Below, in pieces: positions 1 to 10,500 of a stretch of 17,265 nt of DNA. The stretch's first letter is position 1, and every line of letters starts with the position of its first letter. The DNA is from Desulfuromonadaceae bacterium UBA6124 (lineage in GTDB: Bacteria > Desulfobacterota > Desulfuromonadia > Desulfuromonadales > Trichloromonadaceae), in the NCBI GenBank assembly GCA_002423365.1, contig DIVU01000169.1, positions 6,549 to 23,813 of the forward strand, read 5' to 3'. Under the pieces are notes generated by a model, which saw only the letters and a program-made list of their open reading frames with translations, was not told the origin of the DNA and did not search any database. A program made the position numbers and the translations under genes.

Positions 1-1
1 T

Positions 2-3000
2 GGGCCGGTGATCGGCTGTCTTGATTGTCACAGCGGCCATTCGTATAACGCCGGCGATCCGTTCTTTTTCGTGTTGCGCAAAGAGGCCTTCAATCCCCTG
101 AGCGACAGCGCCGTGACCTTTTCCGGCTACCTGGACGGCGCGATCCGCTACAGCTACAACTCGATCAAGGCCCTCGACCCGGCGGAAAGCTGGAAATTCT
201 GGAACGACCGCCGCGACGGGCAGGCCGGCGGTTACTGCGAAACCTGTCACGGCGATGCCAAGGATCTGCCCGGCAGCTATCACCACGCCGGGGCGGTCTG
301 TACGGAATGTCACAAACATCAGGGGGAGAATTACAGCTTCGAAGCCGATTGCGACGGCTGTCATGCCTATCCCGCCGCCTGGGGGAGCCATCTCGCCCAC
401 CTGAACCCCGGGCGGATGCTCGCACCCCTCGACTGCGCCACCTGCCACAAAACCGCGGAACATCTCAACGGACTTTCCGAGGTCCGCTTCGATGCGGGCG
501 ATACCCGCGCCGTCGGCGCGACCTACAGCGACGGCGCCGAAACCAGCCGCTACCGCGATGACGGGGGGGCGCTGACCTACGCCGCTACCCCGGCCTACAC
601 CCAATGCGGCAACCTTTACTGTCACAGCAACGCCGCGCCGGTCGGCGGAGCCAACAGCTATAAAACCCCCACCTGGGGCTCCGCGGCGATGACCTGCGCG
701 AGCTGTCACGACGGCGGCGGCGCGACCACCAGCCTGAGCGAAAGGCACCGCGTCCACACCGATGGGGCGACCTACGCCATCGGTTGCGCGAAGTGTCACG
801 GGGCGACCGTTACCGACGGCGGCACCATCGGCGATCCCGATAAGCACGTCAACCAGGTCAAGGAGGTGGCCTTCGCCAGTCAAAACGGCCTGACCGGCAC
901 CTACAACAGCACGACGCTGACCTGTAGCGCCACCTATTGCCATAGCGACGGTCGGGGCGGGGCGCCCAACGCCGCCGCCCAGTGGACCGACGCTGACGGC
1001 CTCGGCTGCGTCGGCTGCCACAACGGGCGGATTTCCGATGCGCTGGGCAATCAAGCCCTGCAGATGTCCAGCAACGCCCATCACCGGCTGGCCAACGAAT
1101 ATTGGATTCGCAAATATCCCTGCCAGTATTGCCATGCCGCCACCGTCGACGCCGTCGGCGAAGTGACTGAGCACGGCAAGCACGTGGACGGCGTGATCGA
1201 CGTCCAGTTCGACGCCAAATGGAACATCGTCGGCTACCCCGCCGCCAGCTACAATTCGACGACCAAGGTCTGCGACAACCTGTACTGCCACAGCGACGGT
1301 ACCACCGTCAATCCCGAGGTCCGGGATTTTCCCTGGGATTCGGGACAGACCGCCGAATGCGACTCCTGCCACGGTCATCAGGGGGAATGCGTCGAATGCC
1401 ATGTCGATGACGGCATCACCGGCTGGACGGCGGAAAACGAGTGGAAGAAGGCGACGCCCATGTACGCCAACACCGGTCCCGGCACCGACCGCGCCAATTC
1501 CCATGTGCCCCACCTGGAAAGTGAATTCGCCTGCGAAAACTGTCATGCCACCACCGTTGTCGGCACCTGTAAGGACTGCCACGACGGCGGCGTGCCGCTA
1601 GGGGCTATGTCCGAGGTCGGTCACATCGATCCGGCGGTGCACGTCAACAAGATCAAGGACGTGGTCTTCAAAGAAGGCGGCAGTTATGATCCGGTGACCA
1701 AAAAGTGTTCCAACACCGCCTGTCACGGGAGCGGCGATCCGATCTGGGGGGATGCGGGAAGCGGGGCCGACCTTTGTCTCTCCTGTCACGGCACCACCGA
1801 GGCCGATATCACCGATTACAATCCGGCTAACGGGGTCAAGGGCCGGATCAACATGAGCGAATGGGCGACCGGCGGCCATGGTCGCCCGACCGCCGCCGGC
1901 AACTATCCGAGTGGCAATCCACCGGCCAATTTCCCCGGCAATCCCTGCTGGTACTGCCATGACAGCGACGTGCTCCATAAGGACGCGAGCAATCCCTTGC
2001 GCCTGAAAATTCATCCCCAGTTCGAAAGGCGCTATGAGAAGGAATGTGTTTACTGCCACATGGAGGGGACCGACGCCGAGTGCCTGGGCTGCCACGACGG
2101 CGTGGAGAGCCTTTCCGCCCGGCTGATCGATATCACCAGCCCTCCCTACAGCGTCGATCACACCGGTTTCATCAATGGCCAGACCTCGTGCCTCACCGTC
2201 GGTTGCCATCCGGATGACGCTGCCCAGCACAATACCGGCGCCGGCACCTGGACCCCCGCCCAGAAAGCCGATATCAGGAACCAGTATCTGATGATGGGGG
2301 TGTGCCTCCAGTGTCACGACAACGACGACAATGACCGCTGTCACAGTTGCCACACCTGGAACGGCGATCCGGCCCAGGATCCCTACCGCATCGGTTACGA
2401 TCCCGGCACCGGGTTCATCGCCGGATCGAGCAAGGCCAGTTCGAGCCATTTCGGCTATAAGCATTTCGCCGGATTCCAGGAAGACGGCGGATGGCGCGGC
2501 GGCAAGTTCTGCTGGGACTGCCACGATCCCCACGGCGATACCAACATCTACATGATCCAGGACAAGGTGGCGACCCAAACCGACGGCACCTTCGGTATTC
2601 CCCTGGCGCGGGCCGAGGTTTCCTTCACCCGCACCCTGAGCGGTCTCGACTACGCCAAGAACCAGGCGCCCTACAACGGCATCTGCAATGTTTGCCATAC
2701 CGATACCGAACACTATCGCGCCAATTACGGGGATGGGCATCAGTCCGGCCGCCGCTGTTCCTTCTGTCATGAACACGGTTTCGGCGAGGGGCATGCCTCA
2801 GGGCAGGCCTGCAATGTCTGCCATGAGAACAAGCCGATCTCCAGCCATTCCGGTTTCGGCCAGCCGCGTGACTGTGTCAAGTGTCACGAAGGGGTGATCA
2901 AGCAACGGGTCGACGTCATGCGCCAGTTCCGTGGCCAGTCCCATCATGTCCAAGGGATGGAGGTCAACAACCACCATTGCTACGCCTGTCACTGGGAAGC

Positions 3001-4525
3001 GACCCCGGAAGGGCTGATCAACAACGACTACCACGAGGGCTACAACTACAAGACCCACGTCGCCCTTGCCAACGCCAAGAACGATCTGGTGATCTGGGGG
3101 GCGGGGGAACGCCCGACCGTTTACGAGGAGGGGGTGACGGCCGTGACCTTCACCGCTTCCAGCATCGGTACCCCCCAGGAACGGGCCGAAGTCGGCAAGA
3201 TCTCGCTCCACTGCCTGAGCTGTCACAGTGACCGGAACAACGACACCGACACCTTCGGCGACTGCAAGACCCCGCGTCAGTACGCCTGGGACCGGAGCAG
3301 CATCGATGCCCGTTACAGCCAAGAGGGGACGACGACGCGGGGCAAGTACGCGGGCTTGCCCAATGCCGCGCCGAAGAGTCAGACCAAGGCCTTTTCCGCC
3401 CACGGTCGGGCGACCCTCAACCAGGGGGGCTGGAGCGTGACGACCGGCGAGGACGCCGCCTTGCCCAACACCCGGGCCGGCACCCAGAACGTGCAATGCT
3501 TCGACTGTCACAACTCCCACGGCTCGTACACGGTCGGCACCACCAGCAGCTACCGGACCTTCGACAATACCTATCGCGGCGGCAACCTGAAGGAGACCCA
3601 GGCCGGCAAGGGCGGCTACGGCGCCACTTACAAGGCGGCCGCCGTGGCCGAAGGCGCCGGGGTGGTCAATCCCATGCAGCCGGGGGCGGCGCAATGCTTC
3701 GACTGCCACGAAACCCAGGCCGCCGGGGTCAAGCCCTGGGGCTATCAGTCGACCTTCGGGGCGACGGCGCCGATTCTGGGTTACTGGGACAGTTCCCGGT
3801 TCGCCGGCGGCATGAACGGCGTCAAGGGGCGGTTTGCCTACCGTGCCGGCCGTTCTGGCCGGGGTGGGCATTTCAAACCATCGGAACCGTTGGATAATCC
3901 ATCCGGAGTGGAGGGAACGATCAACGGCCTGTGTGGCAGTTGTCACGATCCTCACGGGGTCAGCCCGTCCCTGGGGGCGGATCAGGCCTACGCCGTGCCG
4001 CTGCTCAAAGGCACTTGGCTGACTTCACCGTATAAGGAAGATGTGCCGCAGGTGCTTGGCACCCAGAGGAGCAGCAGCAACGTGCAGCTCGACCGCAAGG
4101 TATTTGGTACTGCCAATGGCGCGAATAACGGACCGTCCCTGAAAATGAACGAAGATGCCGACCGCTTCGCCGGGCTATGCCTGCGTTGCCATCCAAAGGC
4201 GAGTCTGACCGACGGTGTCAACAAAAACAGTGCGTTCAAGAGCGTCGATCGCATCCACGAGACGGTCAAAGGGTGGGGAAACAACGTCGAACACAACTTC
4301 TCCTGCTCCAAATGTCACCAGCCGCACAGCAGTGGCTTGGGCAAATTGATGCGGACCGATTGTCTGGACAGCAACCACCGCGCGCAGGTGGCTTCGGGGG
4401 GGACGCCGGTACGTTATTCCGTCACACAAAGCTACCCCCGCCTGAACAACGTCTGGCCGGCGTGCCACGAAACGATAACCGGAGCCTGGAACAACCAGCG
4501 CTGGAACGACGTGACACCATGGTAA
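2..4525 (+). CDS. Giant multihaem c-type cytochrome (5'-truncated by the window edge)
   Basis: The reading frame is open from the first complete codon at nt 2, so the true start and signal peptide lie upstream; the GTG at nt 8 is just an internal valine. The visible ~1507 residues hold 31 CxxCH haem sites plus five CxxxxCH sites (nt 605-625, 923-943, 1271-1291, 1706-1726, 2189-2209). CxxxxCH alternating with CxxCH is the signature of the Geobacter-type CxxxxCH...CXXCH domain family (TIGR01904). Several sites in the C-terminal half continue as CxxCHxPHG, as in paired-CXXCH domains. Histidine is abundant elsewhere, as expected for bis-His ligation. By family knowledge this is an exported electron-transfer protein, periplasmic, outer-membrane or extracellular; location cannot be read without the N-terminus. 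The last CH (nt 4454-4468) is WPACH, with Trp in place of the first Cys. The next gene starts 14 nt after the stop, so the two are probably cotranscribed. The exact orthologue is not recognised. Confidence 0.96.
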   Translation, partial: GPVIGCLDCHSGHSYNAGDPFFFVLRKEAFNPLSDSAVTFSGYLDGAIRYSYNSIKALDPAESWKFWNDRRDGQAGGYCETCHGDAKDLPGSYHHAGAVCTECHKHQGENYSFEADCDGCHAYPAAWGSHLAHLNPGRMLAPLDCATCHKTAEHLNGLSEVRFDAGDTRAVGATYSDGAETSRYRDDGGALTYAATPAYTQCGNLYCHSNAAPVGGANSYKTPTWGSAAMTCASCHDGGGATTSLSERHRVHTDGATYAIGCAKCHGATVTDGGTIGDPDKHVNQVKEVAFASQNGLTGTYNSTTLTCSATYCHSDGRGGAPNAAAQWTDADGLGCVGCHNGRISDALGNQALQMSSNAHHRLANEYWIRKYPCQYCHAATVDAVGEVTEHGKHVDGVIDVQFDAKWNIVGYPAASYNSTTKVCDNLYCHSDGTTVNPEVRDFPWDSGQTAECDSCHGHQGECVECHVDDGITGWTAENEWKKATPMYANTGPGTDRANSHVPHLESEFACENCHATTVVGTCKDCHDGGVPLGAMSEVGHIDPAVHVNKIKDVVFKEGGSYDPVTKKCSNTACHGSGDPIWGDAGSGADLCLSCHGTTEADITDYNPANGVKGRINMSEWATGGHGRPTAAGNYPSGNPPANFPGNPCWYCHDSDVLHKDASNPLRLKIHPQFERRYEKECVYCHMEGTDAECLGCHDGVESLSARLIDITSPPYSVDHTGFINGQTSCLTVGCHPDDAAQHNTGAGTWTPAQKADIRNQYLMMGVCLQCHDNDDNDRCHSCHTWNGDPAQDPYRIGYDPGTGFIAGSSKASSSHFGYKHFAGFQEDGGWRGGKFCWDCHDPHGDTNIYMIQDKVATQTDGTFGIPLARAEVSFTRTLSGLDYAKNQAPYNGICNVCHTDTEHYRANYGDGHQSGRRCSFCHEHGFGEGHASGQACNVCHENKPISSHSGFGQPRDCVKCHEGVIKQRVDVMRQFRGQSHHVQGMEVNNHHCYACHWEATPEGLINNDYHEGYNYKTHVALANAKNDLVIWGAGERPTVYEEGVTAVTFTASSIGTPQERAEVGKISLHCLSCHSDRNNDTDTFGDCKTPRQYAWDRSSIDARYSQEGTTTRGKYAGLPNAAPKSQTKAFSAHGRATLNQGGWSVTTGEDAALPNTRAGTQNVQCFDCHNSHGSYTVGTTSSYRTFDNTYRGGNLKETQAGKGGYGATYKAAAVAEGAGVVNPMQPGAAQCFDCHETQAAGVKPWGYQSTFGATAPILGYWDSSRFAGGMNGVKGRFAYRAGRSGRGGHFKPSEPLDNPSGVEGTINGLCGSCHDPHGVSPSLGADQAYAVPLLKGTWLTSPYKEDVPQVLGTQRSSSNVQLDRKVFGTANGANNGPSLKMNEDADRFAGLCLRCHPKASLTDGVNKNSAFKSVDRIHETVKGWGNNVEHNFSCSKCHQPHSSGLGKLMRTDCLDSNHRAQVASGGTPVRYSVTQSYPRLNNVWPACHETITGAWNNQRWNDVTPW
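427..1795 (+). repeat. Four tandem CxxCH...CxxxxCH...CxxCH haem-binding repeats in the cytochrome
   Basis: Four similar segments follow one another, starting near nt 427, 778, 1114 and 1527. Each opens with a CxxCH (CATCH, CAKCH, CQYCH, CENCH). In copies 2-4 this is followed by an HV-(N/D)-x-(V/I)-(K/I)-(D/E)-V-x-F-like stretch, then a CxxxxCH (CGNLYCH, CSATYCH, CDNLYCH, CSNTACH), usually followed by S-D/N or G-S, and then another CxxCH. Spacing is about 351, 336 and 413 nt. The repeat is clear at protein level and only weak at DNA level, so the duplication is old. A fifth CxxxxCH at nt 2189 stands apart from the regular series. Confidence 0.8.
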
Positions 4526-4530
4526 GGGGA
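4524..4530 (+). promoter_or_regulatory. Ribosome binding site fixing the start of the giant mosaic protein
   Basis: AAGGGGA overlaps the last bases of the cytochrome stop codon and sits 9 nt before the ATG at 4540. It favours that ATG over the in-frame ATG at 4519, which precedes the site and lies inside the cytochrome gene, and over the open frame reaching back to 4177. The placement suggests translation coupled to the cytochrome. Confidence 0.7.
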
Positions 4531-4539
4531 AATGAGACA

Positions 4540-7500
4540 ATGACCGCAGCGAGGAAGAGGGAAGCGTCGGTGCTTTTCGAGAGACGTACCAGACTCTGGT
4601 TTCTTTTTTTCGTGCTGTTGGCGGGCTTTTTCGCCGGACGGGTGCATGGCGCCGGCGGGGATGCCCTCTGGAGTTATCAGCCGTCGCTGGCCGGCAAGCA
4701 GGAGGCGCGCGCCTCGGCGGTCGACTCGGCGGGGAACCTGATTCTGGCCGGTTACAGCGAGACGACATCGAGCGACTACTACACGGTCAAGGTTCTCGCC
4801 GACGGTAGCGGTCTGGCCTGGCCGGCCAAGCTTTTCGACCAGGCGGGAGGGCAGGATGTGGCGACGGCGGTGGCGGTGGACGGCAATGACGACATCATCA
4901 TCACCGGCTACGTGCATAACGGAGGCAACTACGACATCCACACCATCAAATACGCTGGTTCCGACGGATCGGTGCTCTGGCGGCACACCTACGACGGCGC
5001 GGCCGGTGGTAACGATTTCGCCAACGCCATTGCCGTGGACAGCCTGAATAATATCTACGTCGGCGGTACCATGCAGGGTGCCAACGCCAAGGATGATTTC
5101 GTCATTCTCAAGTACGCTCCGAGCGGACCCAACCCCGACGGCACTCCGACCTGGGTTGCAAGTTATGTCGGCGCGGCGGGCAACCATGATCGCCTGACCG
5201 CCATCGCCGCTGGTTCCAATGGCGTGGCCGTCACCGGCGAGTCGCAGAACACCGTCGATTTCGATCTGGTCACGGTGAAATTCGGCTTCGATGGCAGCCA
5301 ACTCTGGGAAAAACGCCATGGCGACGTCGGCGACGGCAAGGGCCAGGCCATCGCCCTGGATGCCGCCGGGAACGTCATCACTGTCGGCTATGTTCACAAC
5401 GGCACCAATCGTGACGGCTATGTCGTCAAACATGCCGCCGCCGACGGCACACCCCTGTGGGAAAAGCTTCGGGATCGCGGCTACGATGACGAGGGACGAG
5501 CGCTTTGGCTCGACGCTTCGGATCATGTTTATGTCGTCGGTTCGAGTCTGTCCCTGAGTACCAACAAGGATCTGTGCGTCGCCCGCTACGCCGCCGACGG
5601 CACGGAAAAATGGTCGACGCTCCACAATACCGTGAATGGCAACAACGACGTCGGCGTCGCTATCCTGGGGGACAATTCCGGCGACCTCTTCGTCACCAGC
5701 ATCACCAACGACAGCGCCGGCGGCTTCGACGACATTTACACCTACAAGTTCGGCCGGACCAGCGGCACTCTCTTATGGTCCGCCGTCCACGGCGTCGCCA
5801 CCCGCCACGACCGGCCGGTGGGGATCTGTTTGGCCCCAAACGGCGATCCGCTTATGGCGGGCTGGTCCGACACCGCCGCCACCGGTTATGATTTCGTCGC
5901 CGTCAAGTACGACGCCGGCGCTCTCGACGCACCGACGACGCTCTCCGCCACCGTCGTTTCGACCAGCGAGATCGCTCTCTCCTGGACCGACAACGCTGCC
6001 AACGAAGAAAACTTCGTGGTCGAGCGCAAGAGCGGTCTGGGCGACTGGATCCAGGTCGCCGCCAACCTGCCCGCCAACACGGTCGGTTACAACGATACCG
6101 GCCTAGCCGCCGACACCCGTTATTATTATCGGGTCAAGGCGATCAACACCAGCGACGGCAGTTCCCCCTGGAGCAACGAAGTCAACGCCCGCACCACCGT
6201 CGTCAGTTACGATCCCCCGGCCTGGATGCACATCTACGCCGGAAACGCCGGCGGCGACGACGAACCGGCGGCCATCGCCATCGGTCCCGACCAGCATCCG
6301 GTGGTGACCGGCTTCAGTTTCGCCACGGAGGGCGGTTTCGACTATTACACCCTGAAGCTCGATCGTACCAATGCCACCGCCGCAACCTGGAGCGCCCGCT
6401 ACAACGACGACGACAACGAAGCGGATTTCGCCACCGCTGTGGCCGTCGATGGCGCCAATCGCGCCATTGTCAGTGGTTATGCCTCCCTTTATGGCGGCGG
6501 CACGGGCAACAGCAACGACGTCTACACCCTCGGTTATCCGGCCACGGGCGGGACGCCGACCTGGGCCGACCAGTACAACGGCCCGGCGGACAACGACGAC
6601 CGCTCGGCGGCGGTGGCCAGTGCCGTGGACGGTTCGGACAACGTCGTGGTGCTTGGATACGGCAAGAACGCCAGTCTCAACGAGGATATCTATCTGCTCA
6701 AGTACAACGCGGCCGGCGTGCGGCAGTGGGCGGCCACGCCCTATGACGGCGGCGGCGCCGATCAGCCGGTGGAGGTGGCCCTGGCCCCCAACGGCGACGT
6801 CTTCGTGGTCGGCACGTCCTATCACAACGGCACCTTCGACTATTTCGTCGCCCGTTACAGCGGCGCCACCGGCGCTTTGCTCTGGGGCGGCGCTCCCCGC
6901 TTCTACAACGGCGCCGGCAACGCCGAGGATTACGCCACCTCTCTGGCGGTGGACGGCGCGGGGAACCTGTACGTCACCGGCTACTCGGTGGGCGTCGGCG
7001 GTCACGGCGACATCGTCACCCTGCGCTACGACGGCACCACTGGCGACGTCATGGCTGGCTGGCCGAAGGTTTATGACGGCGGCGGCTACGACTACGGAGT
7101 GGCGGTGGTGGTCGATCCCCACAACGACGACGCGGTAGTCGCCGGTACGACCTTCGTCGGCCCCGGCAATCACGACATCGTGGCGGTGCGCTACGCGGTC
7201 GACGGTGGCGAGGTGTGGACCCGCGATCTTGATCTGGCCGGCAGCGACGAGTCGGCCACCGCCATGGCCATCGACCGCAGCGGTGTGGTCTGCCTCGCCG
7301 GCGCCACCGACGACGACATGCTGGCGGTGATGTTCGATCACCAGGGACTGAGCGTCGGCGCCGCCATCTTCGCCGGCGCGGCCGGCGGCTTCGACTATCC
7401 CGCCGACGTCGCCTTCAACGCCCATGGCGAGGCGTTCGTCGCCGGAGCGTCGCTCAACGCCGCCAACAACACCGACTTCGCCGTCTTCAAGATCACTTCC

Positions 7501-10500
7501 ACGGTCATGCCGGCCCCCTATCCGCTGAACGCCACCCAGCTCTACACCCAGGCCCAGCTCAGCTGGGCCGACAACGCCCTGAACGAAACCGGCTTCCGCA
7601 TCGAACGCAAGGTTGGAACCTGCGACGCCGAGGGGGCCTGGACATCGGTTGATGAAACGGCGGCCAATGCCACCGGCTATCTGGCCGAAGGGCTCAACCC
7701 CGGTTCCGATTATTGCTTCCGGGTGCAATCCTTCAACGGCGCCGGCGAAGCCTCGCGCTGGAGTCAGGTCGACGTCGCCACCGCCGCGCCGGTTCCCCCG
7801 GACAACTTGGCCGCCACGGTGCAAAACACCACCGATGTGCGTCTGACGTGGAACGATCACACCGACGGCGAAACCGGCTTCAGTCTGCAACGCTGCACCG
7901 GGGCCGACTGTGACTTCACGATCCACGACAGCCTGCCGGTGGCCGCCAATGCCACCAGCTATGTCGACACGTCCGTTTGTCCGGGCCAGACTTATCGTTA
8001 CCGGATCGACGCCTATAAAACCGGACAATGGGTGAGCGATTTCAGCGCCGCCACCGGCAACGCCACCACGGCGATCGTGCAGGCGCCCACCGCGCTCGAT
8101 ACCGACTGGGTTTCCGAGGCCTGGACCGAGTTGAAGTGGAGTGATAATTCCACCGACGAAAGCGAATTCCGCATCGAGCGCTGCGTCGGCAGCGGGTGCA
8201 GCGATTTCGCCGCGATCGGCTCCCTGGCCAGCCCGGCCGGCAACGTGCTGCGGCTGCGCATGGACGAAGCCCTCTGGAACAGCACGGTCAACGAAGTGGT
8301 CGACCGCTCCGGGGCCGGCAATCATGGCCGGTCCTACAACGGCGCCACCACCACGGTTTCCGGCAAATACGGATCCGCGGGCACCTTCGACGGCGTCAAC
8401 GATTACGTCGCCACCGCGTTGACCCTGGACCAGTCGGCGACGAGTCCCGGCGCCACCCTGGCCGCCTGGGTCTATCCCGCCTCGGTGAGCGCCAATAACC
8501 ATTTCGTCATTGGCACCGACAACGGCGGCAACGACTGGAGCCTGCTGCGCAACGCCGGCACCTGGTGGGTGGCCAACGGCGTCGACGCGGCGCTGGTCAA
8601 TACCGGCGTGGCCGTGACGGCGAACGCCTGGCAACATCTGGCGCTGACCTTCAACCCGGCCGCCGGCTTGACCCTGTACAAAAATGGCGTGTCGGTCTGG
8701 AGCCATGCCGCCATCGCCTTCGATACGAGCGCCGCCGCCGTGCATATCGGCCGACGCGGCAGTCTCAATCAGGAATTCTTCGACGGTCGCCTCGACGAAG
8801 TGGCGGTCTTCACCCGGCCGATTTCCGGCGCCGAAGCCCAGGTTCTCTACGATCACGGCCTGGGGCGCTACAACGACCGCACGGTGGCGCCGGACACGAC
8901 CTACCGCTATCAAGTGAAGGCCTATAAAGGCGCCAGTTGTAACTGGACCAGTGATCCGACCGCGCCCATCGAGCGCACCGCAACCCCTCGACCACCCACC
9001 GGGGTGACCGCCACGGTGGTCGACAGCGGCCGGATCATGCTGGGCTGGACCGACAATACCAGCACCGAGACCGGCTATCGCATCGAACGCTGCGCGGGGA
9101 GCGGCTGCGGCAACTTCGCCGAGGTCGCCGTCACGGCCGCCAACGCCGTCAACTACTTCGACAGCGGGCTGTGCGCCGATCCCGGCAACACGAGCCCCTA
9201 CAGCTACCGGGTCGTCGCCGTCAAGGGAACCGACTGGAGCAGCGCCCCGAGCGATCCGGCGACCACCACCATCCCGGCGCTGGCGACGCCCGCCGCGCTG
9301 AGCGTCACCAGCGCCAGCGAGGACCGGGTCTCCCTCGCCTGGACCCACGCCTCCACCGACCTGACCAGCTTCAAGCTGGCCCGTTGCGACGGCGACGCCG
9401 CGTTCTGCGCCGATCCCGGCAACTTTGGCGAGCCTGTCGACATTTCCCCGGAACCCGCCGGCAATCTGATGATGCTGCACATGGACGAGGCGAACTGGAC
9501 CGGCGCCGCCAACGAAATCGTCGACGCCTCGGGCAACGGCAAGCACGGCACGGCGGTGGGGGGCGCCGCCTCCAGCACCGATGGCAAATACCTCCGCGGC
9601 GGTGCCTTCGACGGCGCCGACGATCATCTGACCACGACTCTCAACGTCGATCAGGGGGGGACGGCCGCCGTCACCTTCGAGGCCTGGGTCTATCCGACCC
9701 TCAACAGCAGCAGCTACAAATATGTGTTCAGCACCGACAACGGAGGCAGCGACTGGGGACTGGCGATGTACGGGGCGTACTGGTACGTCAGCAACGGCAC
9801 CAGCCTCGTCAACACCAGCCAAACGGTCACCTTCAATGCCTGGCAGCACATGGTTCTGAGCTATGAGCCCGGCGACGGGGTCAAACTCTACCGTAACGGC
9901 GCGCTGATCTGGTCTAACGCCACCATCGCCTACGATGCCAACGACACCAACGTCACTATTGGCCGGCAGGGGACTTACAACCAATATTATTTCCCCGGCC
10001 GCATCGACGAGGTGGCGGTCTACGGTCGGGCGCTCGCCCTCGCCGAAATCACCGCCCGCTACAATCGCCAATACGCCTTCACCCAGAGCGGGCTTACTTC
10101 CGGTTCCCCCTATCGCTACCAGCTCCGGGCCGCCAAGAGCAGCGGCTGCGCCTGGGAGAGCAACCCCGTCCAGGTGGATACCGCCACCGTCGCGCCGCCA
10201 CCGCCGACCGGTCTGAGCGTCGTCGCCGGCCAGACCACCCGCATCGACCTGGCCTGGACTGACAACGCCACCTCGGAAACCGGCTACCGGGTCGAACACT
10301 GTCCCGGCGAGGGCGTCGCCTGCGACGAAAACGGCGAATTCAGCCTGTTGACCAATCTGCCGGTCAACAGCAAGGCCTACGGCGATCTGACCGTGTGCGA
10401 GAACTCAACCCACACCTACCGGGTGCGCGCCGAAAAAGACGATGGTCCCGTTTGGCAGAGCGCCTGGGCGACCGGCAATGTCACTACTCCGGCGGCCGGC

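Noticed and set aside
4177..4539. N-terminal extension of the mosaic protein into the cytochrome gene
   Set aside because: The extension would overlap 116 cytochrome codons that contain the CSKCH haem motif (CLRCH lies at its very edge). It would also bury the signal peptide, and the ATG at 4540 has a good ribosome site.
6103..10299. A 1398-codon open frame on the minus strand
   Set aside because: It lies wholly inside the mosaic gene. Its translation is low-complexity Gly/Ala/Val/Arg-rich text that mirrors the codon bias of the repeats, with no domain and no ribosome site noted. Long antisense frames are expected opposite GC-rich repetitive genes.
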